A stretch of 64,000 nt of DNA, taken from Prevotellaceae bacterium UBA6398 (lineage in GTDB: Bacteria; Bacteroidota; Bacteroidia; Bacteroidales; Bacteroidaceae). Position 1 is the stretch's first letter. Each line of letters begins with the position of its first letter. Below are positions 34,222 to 42,726 of this stretch, piece after piece. A program made the position numbers and the translations under genes. The notes under the pieces are model-generated. The model had not been told where the DNA came from. It did no database searches and saw only the letters and a list, made by a program, of their open reading frames with translations. The stretch is taken from positions 31,654 through 95,653 of the forward strand of contig DJQA01000016.1 in the NCBI GenBank assembly GCA_002437495.1. The letters run 5' to 3'.

Positions 34222-35579
34222 GCAGCCGCCGCATAATTCTTTTTTTCGCCGTGTTGTGCATGGCATTCTCTAATGTATACGCACAAAGCAACAGAGAGAT
34301 AAATAAGCTGAAATCACAACGCGCCACGCTGCATAGAAAGATAACGCAAAACGAGGGAATGCTTAAATCCTTGAAGAAGGACGTGCGCTCGCAGTTGAGC
34401 AACCTTAAAGTTCTAAATGGGCAGATAAGCACCCAGAAAAAGTATGTTGACGCAATATCGGCAGACGTAAACGCGCTCGATGGCAGAATATCCATACTCA
34501 AAACCCAGCTCGACACACTGAAAGCTGAATTGGAGCTCCGCAAAAAGCATTACCGTCGCGCAATGTTATACCTTTACCGCAATAGGAACACGCAAAACAA
34601 GCTGATGTTCATATTTTCCGCCAACAACTTTACGCAGATGTTGCGCCGTTTGAGATATGTAAGAGAGTATGCCCGCTATCAGCGCGTGCAAGGAGAACTT
34701 TTGAAACGAAAACAGTCCCAGGTTGACGCCAAACACGCGGAAGTCGTGAAAACTCGTGAACAAAAGAATGTACTGCTTAGCGAGGGCGTAACAGAGCAAA
34801 ACAAGTTGGAGGGGCAGCATGCCGAACGCACTAAAATAGTTAGCGGTCTGCAGAAAAAGCAACGTCAAGTGCAAAGTGCCATAAGTGCGTATAGAAGACG
34901 ATACTCCTCGCTCAATTCAAAAATAGACGCGCTGATACAGCAACAGATACTAGCGGAAAAGAGACGGCGTGAGGAAGCGCGCAAGCGCGAACTTGAACGG
35001 CAAAAGAAACTTGCCCGGCAAAAAGCACGTGAGGAGGCCCGCCGCAAACAGCTCGCAACAGAAAGAGGAAAAGGTAGCAAAGAGAAACAAACTGCTTCTG
35101 CAAAGGTTTACAGGCAAAGCGCGGAAGATATGAAAGTCTTCAAAATGGAAGAGGCCGACCGCGCACTCTCAAAAGATTTCGCTGCAAATAAAGGGAGACT
35201 TCCCATGCCTATTTCGGGAGGTTATATGATTACGCAGCACTACGGCGTTCACAACGTAGATGGTCTTTCCGGTGTGCGGCTTGACAATAAAGGCATAAAC
35301 ATAACCGGGAGGGCGGGGGCGTGTGCCCGTGCGATTTTCGATGGCGAAGTGTCGGCCGTGTTCTCTCTTGGCGGATACTCTAACGTTCTTGTGCGCCACG
35401 GCAGCTACATATCTGTATATTGCAACCTATCCTACGTTTCTGTGAGCAAAGGGCAGAAAGTGCATACAAAGCAGACTTTGGGCGGAGTGGCACGCGATGC
35501 TTCGGGAAACTGCACTCTGCATTTCCAACTTCGTCGTGAAACCTCGAAACTTAATCCCGAGGCATGGCTCGCAAGATAA
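34218..35579 (+). CDS. EnvC-like murein hydrolase activator with degenerate LytM domain
   Basis: The 453-residue protein has a signal peptide, a long coiled coil (residues about 25-250), a basic Arg/Lys-rich linker and a C-terminal M23/LytM fold. The zinc ligands of an active M23 enzyme are not kept: the HxxxD site reads N-K-G-I-N near residues 357-361, and the HxH site reads T-L-H near 433-435. This is the pattern of EnvC, which does not cut but activates cell-wall amidases at division. It is the last of the dut cluster, 13 bases before sufS. Regulation of the amidase is from family knowledge. Confidence 0.88.
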   Translation: MSSRRIILFFAVLCMAFSNVYAQSNREINKLKSQRATLHRKITQNEGMLKSLKKDVRSQLSNLKVLNGQISTQKKYVDAISADVNALDGRISILKTQLDTLKAELELRKKHYRRAMLYLYRNRNTQNKLMFIFSANNFTQMLRRLRYVREYARYQRVQGELLKRKQSQVDAKHAEVVKTREQKNVLLSEGVTEQNKLEGQHAERTKIVSGLQKKQRQVQSAISAYRRRYSSLNSKIDALIQQQILAEKRRREEARKRELERQKKLARQKAREEARRKQLATERGKGSKEKQTASAKVYRQSAEDMKVFKMEEADRALSKDFAANKGRLPMPISGGYMITQHYGVHNVDGLSGVRLDNKGINITGRAGACARAIFDGEVSAVFSLGGYSNVLVRHGSYISVYCNLSYVSVSKGQKVHTKQTLGGVARDASGNCTLHFQLRRETSKLNPEAWLAR

Positions 35580-35592
35580 AAGTATACAAACA

Positions 35593-36807
35593 ATGTACAA
35601 TATACAGAATATAAGAAAAGATTTCCCGATACTGTCGCGCAGCGTTTATGGCAAACCGCTTGTCTATCTTGACAACAGTGCCACAACGCAAAAGCCGCGA
35701 GAGGTTGTTGATGCCATAGTAAACGAATATTATTCGGAAAACGCCAATGTGCATCGCGGAGTGCATTTCCTTTCTCAGCAGGCTACAGAACTACACGAAG
35801 CGGCGCGTGCAAAGGTTGCGGAATTCCTTAACGCTTCTTCGCCATCGGAGATAGTTTTCACGCGAGGGGCAACCGAAGGTTTGAATCTCGTGGTTTCATC
35901 GTTTGGCGAGGCTTTCATGAAAGAAGGAGACGAGGTTATAATCTCTGCAATGGAACACCATTCCAATATTGTGCCTTGGCAGTTGCTCGAAATGCGAAAG
36001 GGAATAAAGATTAAGGTTATTCCAATAACGGAAAATGGCGAGTTGCGCATGGATGAATACAAGAGAATGTTTGGCGCAAACACCAAATTGGTTTCCGTAA
36101 CCCACGTATCAAACGTTCTCGGAACGGTTAACCCCGTAAAGGAGATTACCGCCATTGCCCACGCACAGAATGTGCCGGTGCTGATAGACGGAGCGCAGAG
36201 TGTGCCTCATATAAAAGTGGATGTGCGAGACATAGGGTGCGATTTCTATGCTTTCAGCGGACACAAGGTTTATGGACCCACCGGCATCGGCGCACTTTAT
36301 GCAAAGGCAGAGTGGCTTGAAAAGCTTCCGCCTTATCAGGGTGGCGGTGAGATGATAAAAAACGTACATTTCGGGCATACGGAGTTTGAGGATGCCCCCT
36401 TGAAGTTCGAGGCCGGCACTCCCGATTACGTGGGCAGCCACTCTCTCGCCACGGCAATCGACTATGTGGAGAATCTTGGCATCGGCAACATAGCGGCGCA
36501 CGAACACGAACTGCTTGCATACGCCACCGAACGTCTTGATGCCATTCCCGGAATGCGCATTTTCGGTAGGGCGCAACATAAATCGGCGGTACTTTCTTTT
36601 GTGGTGGGAAACATCCACCCGCTCGACCTCGGAACGCTTCTTGACAGGCTCGGCATAGCCATACGCACAGGGCATCACTGCGCCCAGCCGCTTGTGGAAA
36701 GTCTGGGAGTGCAGAGCGTGGCACGTGCCTCGTTTGGTCTCTACAATACAAAAGACGAGGTTGACGCTCTCGCCGATGGCATTGAAAGAGTAATGAAGAT
36801 GTTTTGA
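35593..36807 (+). CDS. sufS: cysteine desulfurase, SufS type
   Basis: SufS takes sulfur from cysteine to build iron-sulfur clusters. The protein is 404 residues from the ATG at 35593; an earlier frame only overlaps envC. Motifs are YLDNSATTQKP at the N-terminus, the PLP-binding Lys in FYAFSGHKVYGPTGIGALY, and the active-site Cys in RTGHHCAQPL. No sufBCD or sufE is adjacent, so it is separated from the rest of the pathway. Confidence 0.95.
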   Translation: MYNIQNIRKDFPILSRSVYGKPLVYLDNSATTQKPREVVDAIVNEYYSENANVHRGVHFLSQQATELHEAARAKVAEFLNASSPSEIVFTRGATEGLNLVVSSFGEAFMKEGDEVIISAMEHHSNIVPWQLLEMRKGIKIKVIPITENGELRMDEYKRMFGANTKLVSVTHVSNVLGTVNPVKEITAIAHAQNVPVLIDGAQSVPHIKVDVRDIGCDFYAFSGHKVYGPTGIGALYAKAEWLEKLPPYQGGGEMIKNVHFGHTEFEDAPLKFEAGTPDYVGSHSLATAIDYVENLGIGNIAAHEHELLAYATERLDAIPGMRIFGRAQHKSAVLSFVVGNIHPLDLGTLLDRLGIAIRTGHHCAQPLVESLGVQSVARASFGLYNTKDEVDALADGIERVMKMF

Positions 36808-36855
36808 ACAAAATAATTTTCGCGCATATTCCTGCGCGGATAAAAATATACAGAA

Positions 36856-37173
36856 ATGCTTCTTACAACAACACCCGCCGTTGAAGGCAGACCGGTAAAG
36901 ACCTATTATGGGGTTGTAACCGGAGAGACGATAATCGGCGCAAACTTTGTGCGCGACTTTTTTGCGGGCATACGCGACATTGTGGGCGGACGTTCCAAAA
37001 GCTATGAGCGCGTGCTTCGCGAGGCCAAAGACACCGCGCTCTCCGAAATGGCGGAGCAGGCGCAGCAACTTGGCGCTAATGCCGTAGTGGGCATAGACAT
37101 CGACTACGAGACAGTAGGTTCTAACGGAAGTATGCTGATGGTTTCGTGCAGCGGTACGGCAGTTACCATTTGA
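36856..37173 (+). CDS. ybjQ: YbjQ-family protein (UPF0145, heavy-metal-binding domain)
   Basis: The 105-residue protein matches the family from end to end: an N-terminal YYGVVTGETIIGANFVRDFFAGI, the glycine-rich IVGGRSKSYE, and QLGANAVVGIDIDYETVG. Members assemble as pentamers and have no assigned biochemical role. It lies in the plus-strand run between sufS and rnhB; the spacing allows co-transcription. Confidence 0.93.
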   Translation: MLLTTTPAVEGRPVKTYYGVVTGETIIGANFVRDFFAGIRDIVGGRSKSYERVLREAKDTALSEMAEQAQQLGANAVVGIDIDYETVGSNGSMLMVSCSGTAVTI

Positions 37174-37194
37174 CAAGTTTAGGAGCGCTTGATT

Positions 37195-37809
37195 ATGCTT
37201 GCCGGGAGATACCACGACGTGAAATTTGAAGCAGGCTGCGACGAGGCCGGACGAGGCTGTCTTGCGGGCAGCGTGTTTGCGGCGGCGGTGATATTCCCCG
37301 AAGGATACGCTAACGAAGAGATTAAAGACTCCAAAAAGCTCACGGCAAAGAAACGCTACGCCCTGCGCGAGGAAATACAGGAAAAAGCCTTGGCATGGGC
37401 GGTGGGCGAGGTTTTGCCCGAAGAGATAGACGAGATAAACATTCTCAACGCCTCCATTCTCGCGATGCACCGCGCCCTCGACGGGCTCAAGGTGCGCCCC
37501 GAGGCTGTCATTGTTGACGGAAACCGCTTCAAGCCTTATGGCAGCATACCTTGCAACACAATAGTGAAAGGCGACGGCAAATATCTTTCTATTGCGGCGG
37601 CATCTATTCTCGCCAAAACCTATCGCGACGACTATATGAAGCGTATTGACAGGGAATATCCGCAATATATGTGGAGTAAGAACAAAGGCTATCCCACCGC
37701 CGGGCAGCGCAATGCCATACGCAAGTATGGAATTACAAAGTACCATCGCCGCAGTTTTACGCAACTGCCTGCCGATGAACCGCAACTGCCTTTTGACTTT
37801 GAAGAATAA
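37195..37809 (+). CDS. rnhB: ribonuclease HII
   Basis: RNase HII removes ribonucleotides from DNA. The protein is 204 residues from the ATG at 37195, chosen because an AGGAG nine bases upstream favours it over a TTG six bases earlier. Catalytic residues are visible in CDEAGRGCLAGSV (Asp-Glu-Ala-Gly), with DSKKLTAKKR, VDGNRF and the KTYRDDYM segment. The next gene, ruvB, follows within 9 bases. Confidence 0.96.
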   Translation: MLAGRYHDVKFEAGCDEAGRGCLAGSVFAAAVIFPEGYANEEIKDSKKLTAKKRYALREEIQEKALAWAVGEVLPEEIDEINILNASILAMHRALDGLKVRPEAVIVDGNRFKPYGSIPCNTIVKGDGKYLSIAAASILAKTYRDDYMKRIDREYPQYMWSKNKGYPTAGQRNAIRKYGITKYHRRSFTQLPADEPQLPFDFEE

Positions 37810-37818
37810 CTACATACA

Positions 37819-38856
37819 ATGAGCAACGACACTTTCGATATACGCACAGAGCAGGCAGGCTCCCCATCCGAGCGCGAATACGAGAACACTTTGCGTCCCT
37901 TAAGGTTTGATGACTTTTCGGGACAGAAAAAGGTTGTAGACAATTTGCGCGTATTCGTGGAGGCGGCGCGGCGCAGGGGCGAATCGCTCGACCACACTCT
38001 GCTGCACGGCCCGCCGGGATTGGGAAAGACCACCCTCTCAAACATAATAGCCAACGAGCTTGGCGTGGGCTTCAAGCTGACTTCCGGGCCTGTGCTCGAC
38101 AAGCCGGGCGACCTTGCCGGGCTGCTCACGTCGCTCGAGCCCAACGACGTGCTTTTCATCGATGAAATCCACCGCCTTGCCCCTGTGGTGGAGGAGTATC
38201 TCTACTCTGCCATGGAGGACTTCCGCATTGACATAATGATAGACAAAGGCCCTTCGGCGCGCAGCGTGCAGATAAACCTCAACCCGTTCACGCTGATAGG
38301 CGCGACAACACGCAGCGGACTGCTCACAGCCCCTTTGCGCGCCCGCTTCGGCATAAACCTGCACCTTGAATACTACGACGCTTCTGTGCTGTCGCAGATT
38401 GTGGTGCGCTCGTCCCATATTCTAAACGTGGAAATAGACACCGACGCCGCCGGCGAGATAGCTTCGCGCAGCCGCGGCACGCCGCGTATAGCCAACGCCC
38501 TGTTGCGCCGCGTAAGGGACTTTGCCGAAGTGAAAGGCTCGGGACGCATAAACCTTGAAATCGCAAGGGTGGCTCTCGAAGCCTTGAACATCGACCGCTA
38601 CGGTCTTGACGAAATAGACAACAAGATACTCACAACAATCATCGACAAGTTCAAGGGCGGGCCTGTGGGCATTTCCACCATCGCCACCGCAATAGGCGAA
38701 GACGCGGGGACTGTGGAGGAGGTTTACGAGCCGTTCCTCATCAAGGAGGGCTTCATCGTGCGCACCCCACGCGGCAGGGAGGTTACAGACCTTGCATACC
38801 GCCATCTGGGACGCGTGCCACGCCACAGGGACAGCGCACCCTCGCTTTTTGACTGA
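37819..38856 (+). CDS. ruvB: Holliday junction branch migration ATPase RuvB
   Basis: The 345-residue AAA+ motor has an N-terminal RPLRFDDFSGQ box, Walker A GPPGLGKTTLSN, Walker B FIDEIHRL, the GATTRSGLLTAPLRARFGI sensor/arginine-finger region and a C-terminal winged helix with TPRGREVTDLAY. It works with RuvA on recombination junctions; ruvA and ruvC are not in the window. Confidence 0.98.
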   Translation: MSNDTFDIRTEQAGSPSEREYENTLRPLRFDDFSGQKKVVDNLRVFVEAARRRGESLDHTLLHGPPGLGKTTLSNIIANELGVGFKLTSGPVLDKPGDLAGLLTSLEPNDVLFIDEIHRLAPVVEEYLYSAMEDFRIDIMIDKGPSARSVQINLNPFTLIGATTRSGLLTAPLRARFGINLHLEYYDASVLSQIVVRSSHILNVEIDTDAAGEIASRSRGTPRIANALLRRVRDFAEVKGSGRINLEIARVALEALNIDRYGLDEIDNKILTTIIDKFKGGPVGISTIATAIGEDAGTVEEVYEPFLIKEGFIVRTPRGREVTDLAYRHLGRVPRHRDSAPSLFD

Positions 38857-38880
38857 CAAAATAATAATATTGCTTGGATA

Positions 38881-39309
38881 ATGATAACATTTGCCTCCAC
38901 CGAAGTGGAAATGCCCCCACTTTCGCGCTTTGACTATCGCGACTGGATAGGGCGTGTGGCAGCGGGCCACGGGCGCGTTGTAGGGGACGTGAACTATATG
39001 TTCTGCGACGACCCCACCATTCTTGACTACAACCGCAGGTTTCTCGGACACGACTACTTCACCGACATAATAACGTTTGATGACGATGAGGGGAAAACCA
39101 TAAACGGCGACATAATCATAAGCCTTGACACGGTGAGGTCGAACTCGGTGCAGTTCGGCACTTCATACGAGGACGAGCTTGACCGCGTGATAATCCACGG
39201 CATACTCCACCTGTGCGGCATCAACGACAAAGGTCCGGGAGAGCGCGAAATAATGGAAACGGCCGAAAACGCTGCGCTCAATATGCGCCACAACACTACT
39301 TTATCTTGA
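38881..39309 (+). CDS. ybeY: endoribonuclease YbeY
   Basis: YbeY is a metal-dependent RNase needed for 16S rRNA 3' end maturation. The 142-residue protein has FTDIITFDDDEG and the metal-binding HGILHLCGINDKGPGEREIM. The first two histidines of the usual HGxLHLxGxDH signature are kept, while the third His is replaced, as is common in Bacteroidota. It is at the end of the rnhB-ruvB run. Confidence 0.93.
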   Translation: MITFASTEVEMPPLSRFDYRDWIGRVAAGHGRVVGDVNYMFCDDPTILDYNRRFLGHDYFTDIITFDDDEGKTINGDIIISLDTVRSNSVQFGTSYEDELDRVIIHGILHLCGINDKGPGEREIMETAENAALNMRHNTTLS

Positions 39310-39356
39310 ATTACGGATATATAAAAAGGAAGTAAAATAAATAATACGTACTAAAA

Positions 39357-40451
39357 ATGCATCTTTCAGAATTGCTTTTTCTCGGCGGTTTCATTGTGTT
39401 CATTGTCGCCATTTTGGTGGTCGACATGCTTGTTATAGATCGAAAGGCACATGCAGTGTCGATTAAAGAAGCGGGCGCGTGGACGGCGGTTTGGATAACG
39501 CTGGCCCTTGCCTTTTCAGCCTTTCTTTGGTTTCACGGCGATATGGTTCATGGCATACACAACTTTGCCGACCTTCAGGAAGTGGCGGGCAAATATGCGG
39601 CACACTTGTCTCTCGACCCCAACGACTTTGAGGGAAGTTTGCAAAAATATCGCCATTACATGACTATTTCATACATTTCGGGTTATCTTATAGAGAAAAC
39701 CCTTTCGGTTGACAACCTGTTTGTAATGATGATGATTTTCGCATCGTTCGGCGTGGGCAAGGAGGAATACCAGCACGTGCTCAACTGGGGCATAATAGGC
39801 GCAATTGTGTTGCGCTTTGTTTTCATTTTTGCAGGAGCAGCCATAATAAGCCGCTTCGACTGGGTGCTATATATATTCGGGGCATTCCTTGTTTACAGTG
39901 GCGTAAAGATGTTTTTCAACCGCGACAAAAAAGAAAGCATTGATGTGGCAAAACACCCGCTTGTAAAGTTCCTGTCAAAACACTTTCGCGTTTACCCGGC
40001 GTTTGCAGGAGACCGATTTTTTGTGAGAGCGGAAAAAACAGAAACCGGATATAAAATCCCCGATGGTTCGCAAAAACTCAAAAAAGGCTTGCTGTGCATA
40101 ACGCCGTTGTTCGTTACGGTTTTGGTAATAGAGTTCAGCGACCTTATATTTGCGTTCGACAGCATTCCCGCCGTGTTCTCCGTGTCGCTCGACCCTTACG
40201 TGGTGTTCTTCTCAAACATCTTCGCAATTCTCGGGCTTAGGGCAATGTTCTTCCTCCTTGCCGCCGTGGCCGACAAGTTCCGCTATTTGCAGACAGGCGT
40301 TTGCATACTGCTGCTGTTCATAGGCGCGAAACTCCTTACCCACAGCATACTGCACATCGACGCAGTTGCATCGCTCGTGTTCATTCTCGCAGTGTTGGTG
40401 GTGAGCATAGGTCTGTCGCTTATCATCCCGGCAAAGCAGGAGCAAAAATAA
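39357..40451 (+). CDS. TerC-family integral membrane protein
   Basis: The 364-residue protein has about nine membrane segments and both acidic signatures of TerC/Alx proteins: EKTLSVDNLFVMMMIF and EFSDLIFAFDSIPAVFSV. Members export manganese or calcium and support metal loading of secreted enzymes; some are linked to tellurite resistance, which is not implied here. It is the last gene of the plus-strand run and is followed by repeat copy F. Confidence 0.92.
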   Translation: MHLSELLFLGGFIVFIVAILVVDMLVIDRKAHAVSIKEAGAWTAVWITLALAFSAFLWFHGDMVHGIHNFADLQEVAGKYAAHLSLDPNDFEGSLQKYRHYMTISYISGYLIEKTLSVDNLFVMMMIFASFGVGKEEYQHVLNWGIIGAIVLRFVFIFAGAAIISRFDWVLYIFGAFLVYSGVKMFFNRDKKESIDVAKHPLVKFLSKHFRVYPAFAGDRFFVRAEKTETGYKIPDGSQKLKKGLLCITPLFVTVLVIEFSDLIFAFDSIPAVFSVSLDPYVVFFSNIFAILGLRAMFFLLAAVADKFRYLQTGVCILLLFIGAKLLTHSILHIDAVASLVFILAVLVVSIGLSLIIPAKQEQK

Positions 40452-40538
40452 AAAGAAACCACAATTCGTTTGGCGGTTGCCGCTGCCCTTGCAAATGGCG
40501 CAAAACCGAGTGCGGCGACTTTTTTGCCAAACATCCCG

Positions 40539-40622
40539 AAAACTACATGGGACATGGAAAAAAACATGTCCCATGTAGTTTGAATTATATCTGATATAAT
40601 TCAAATTACATCAGACCTTTTT
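40539..40622 (+). repeat. 21-bp-phased double-hairpin intergenic repeat, copy F
   Basis: The first hairpin is perfect: CTACATGGGACATG, an A7 loop, CATGTCCCATGTAG. The third linker differs (TTTGAA). Upstream is GCAAATGGCGCAAAACC, shared with copies E and H; downstream CAAGTATCTGAAAAACAA is shared with A and C. It lies between the TerC gene and the end of the Nudix remnant, in a 296-base gap. Confidence 0.88.
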
Positions 40623-40747
40623 CTCCTATTTCAAGTATCTGAAAAACAATTCCTTACAAAAACAGATAACAAATCGGACAAAACTTTGGCAATCAACAGG
40701 TTATTCTGATTTTGACAAATCCGCCTTTTTGCGGTTTGCTGTTCGGC

Positions 40748-41030
40748 TTATTGCCGCTGCGGCATAGCGTTCGTTTCATACATATACTTGTAGAGCGTCG
40801 CAAGCATCAAGGCCTGCATAAAGCCGCCGTTCGTCATTTCGCGCTTTACTTCCTCTTCGCTCATAAGGTTTACGGCTATGTCCTCCGTTGTTTCAAGATG
40901 CTGGTCCGAGACTTTTTCCACGCCCTCCGCCACAAAGCAATAGCACAGGTTGTTCATTGCCCCGGGATTGGGGGCGATTTTCGCCACAAGCCGCCATTCT
41001 CCTCCGCCAAAGCCGGTCTCTTCCGAACAT
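40748..41030 (-). pseudogene. Nudix hydrolase remnant lacking its 5' part
   Basis: On the minus strand a readable frame gives SEETGFGGGEWRLVAKIAPN, then PGAMNNLCYCFVAEGVE, QHLETTEDI and LYKYM. This is the second half of a Bacteroidota Nudix hydrolase of about 180 residues. Homology begins at the last part of the Nudix box (EETGF); the glycine and first glutamates of the box and the whole N-terminal half are missing. A stop (TGA) sits in frame just before the only possible start, a GTG at 41044. Fewer than 100 bases separate this from hisS, so the missing part has been deleted rather than shifted in frame. Confidence 0.75.
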
Positions 41031-41109
41031 GACCAAAAAGACACTCAAGGCATAGGCGGAAACTGCGGTAATAATATTTGGCTCTATATAAAAAATCAAA
41101 ACAGTTTCG

Positions 41110-41117
41110 TAATTTTG
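41110..41117 (+). promoter_or_regulatory. candidate -7 box for hisS
   Basis: TAATTTTG lies 24 bases before the hisS ATG. No clear -33 match is seen. Confidence 0.5.
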
Positions 41118-41141
41118 CAAGCGGAAAAAACAAATCACAAG

Positions 41142-42515
41142 ATGGCAACAAAACCCTCCATACCCAAAGGCACACGCGACTTCATGCCGCAGGAAATGGC
41201 CAAACGCAACTATATTTTCAACACAATACGCGAGGTGTACGAGCTTTACGGTTTCCGCCAGATAGAGACCCCCGCGCTCGAAAACCTCTCTACACTAATG
41301 GGCAAGTACGGCGAAGAGGGCGACAAGCTGCTTTTCAAGATTCTGAACAGCGGCAACTTCCTCAACGGCGTTTCCCCCGAAGAAATGCAGCAGGAAAGCG
41401 CGGGCAGGCTCGCGGCAAGAATTTGCGAAAAGGGACTGCGATACGACCTCACCGTGCCGTTCGCACGTTTTGTGGTGCAGCACCGCGATGACATAAAGAT
41501 GCCTTTCCGCCGCTACCAGATACAGCCCGTGTGGAGAGCCGACCGCCCGCAAAAAGGGCGCTACCGCGAGTTCTACCAGTGCGACGCCGATGTGGTGGGC
41601 AGCGACTCGCTGCTCAACGAAGTGGAGTTGGTGGAAATCATCGATGAGGTGTTCAGCCGCTTCGGCATACGCGTGGACATTAACATAAACAACCGCAAGC
41701 TGCTTGCCGCCATTGCCGAAAAAATAGGGGCTGCCGACAAAATCACGGCGGTTACCGTGGCAATTGACAAGCTCGAAAAGATAGGGCTCGACGGTGTGGA
41801 AAAGGAACTTCTCGAAGAGGGTATTTCGGCAGAGGCAATAAAGGACCTCGAACCCATCATAGCCCTGTCGGGAAGCAACGAGGAGAAAATAGCCGTAATG
41901 CGCAGTCAGTTTGAAAGCAGCGAAACAGGCATGAAAGGCATTGCCGAGGTGGAATACGTTTTGAACGCGCTCAAAAACTCGCAGCTCAAAAACAGCGTAA
42001 CGTTCAATCTTTCGCTCGCACGCGGTTTGAACTACTACACCGGCTGCATTTTCGAGGTTAAAGCCCTCGACTACGCCATCGGCTCCATAACCGGCGGCGG
42101 TAGATACGATAACCTAACCGGCATATTCGGAATGCCCGGGTTAAGCGGCGTGGGCATATCGTTCGGCGCAGACAGGATTTACGACGTGCTCAACGGTCTT
42201 GACCTTTACCCCAAAGAGGCAAAAGCGGGCACGCAGCTGCTGTTCGTAAACTTCGGGGGCGAAAGCGAGATGGCGCAATGCCTTGCGCTTGCTGCAAAGG
42301 CGCGGCGTGCGGGCATACGCACGGAGATATATCCCGATGGTGCAAAAATGAAAAAGCAGATGTCATACGCCGCCGACAACAACATACCGTTCGTGGCGTT
42401 GATGGGCGGGGATGAGGTGAAATCGGGAAACGTTACGCTAAGAAGCATGGAACGCCACGAGCAAAGCACCCTCACTCCCAACGAAATGGTGAAAACCATC
42501 AAAGAAAGCTTTTGA
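41142..42515 (+). CDS. hisS: histidyl-tRNA synthetase
   Basis: HisS charges tRNA-His. The protein is 457 residues from MATKPSIPKGTRDF; a longer frame upstream would cross the promoter. Class II motifs are RYDLTVPFARFV, FRRYQIQPVWRADRPQKGRYREFYQCDADVVG, the histidine-binding LARGLNYYTGCIFEV and GGGRYDNL. The anticodon-binding domain occupies the last 95 residues. It is followed by its own terminator. Confidence 0.97.
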   Translation: MATKPSIPKGTRDFMPQEMAKRNYIFNTIREVYELYGFRQIETPALENLSTLMGKYGEEGDKLLFKILNSGNFLNGVSPEEMQQESAGRLAARICEKGLRYDLTVPFARFVVQHRDDIKMPFRRYQIQPVWRADRPQKGRYREFYQCDADVVGSDSLLNEVELVEIIDEVFSRFGIRVDININNRKLLAAIAEKIGAADKITAVTVAIDKLEKIGLDGVEKELLEEGISAEAIKDLEPIIALSGSNEEKIAVMRSQFESSETGMKGIAEVEYVLNALKNSQLKNSVTFNLSLARGLNYYTGCIFEVKALDYAIGSITGGGRYDNLTGIFGMPGLSGVGISFGADRIYDVLNGLDLYPKEAKAGTQLLFVNFGGESEMAQCLALAAKARRAGIRTEIYPDGAKMKKQMSYAADNNIPFVALMGGDEVKSGNVTLRSMERHEQSTLTPNEMVKTIKESF

Positions 42516-42549
42516 AGCAACTATTGCTGCGCATACGAAAACAAAAACA

Positions 42550-42580
42550 GCGCAGGGGCACAAAGCTGCGCAATTTTTTT
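42550..42580 (+). terminator. rho-independent terminator after hisS
   Basis: GCGCAG, a 10-base loop and CTGCGC form a stem followed by AA and T7, 34 bases after the hisS stop. Confidence 0.8.
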
Positions 42581-42673
42581 GAAATCTTACGGGCTAACGC
42601 GGTGTGGGTATGGCGTTGCTGTTGCGCTGCTTGCAGCCACGAGTTGTCGCTGTGCCATCTCGCGGATTTTTTG

Positions 42674-42681
42674 TATTTTTG
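42674..42681 (+). promoter_or_regulatory. candidate -7 box for parE-coaD
   Basis: TATTTTTG fits TAnnTTTG and lies 45 bases before the parE ATG. Confidence 0.45.
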
Positions 42682-42726
42682 CTTATTGAAGCCGCTGTGT
42701 GTATGCGGCGGCAATCCGTTACGTTT

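Noticed and set aside
36109..37785. A 558-codon open frame on the minus strand
   Set aside because: It lies antisense to sufS, ybjQ and rnhB, all clear genes, and its composition is that of a reverse-frame shadow.
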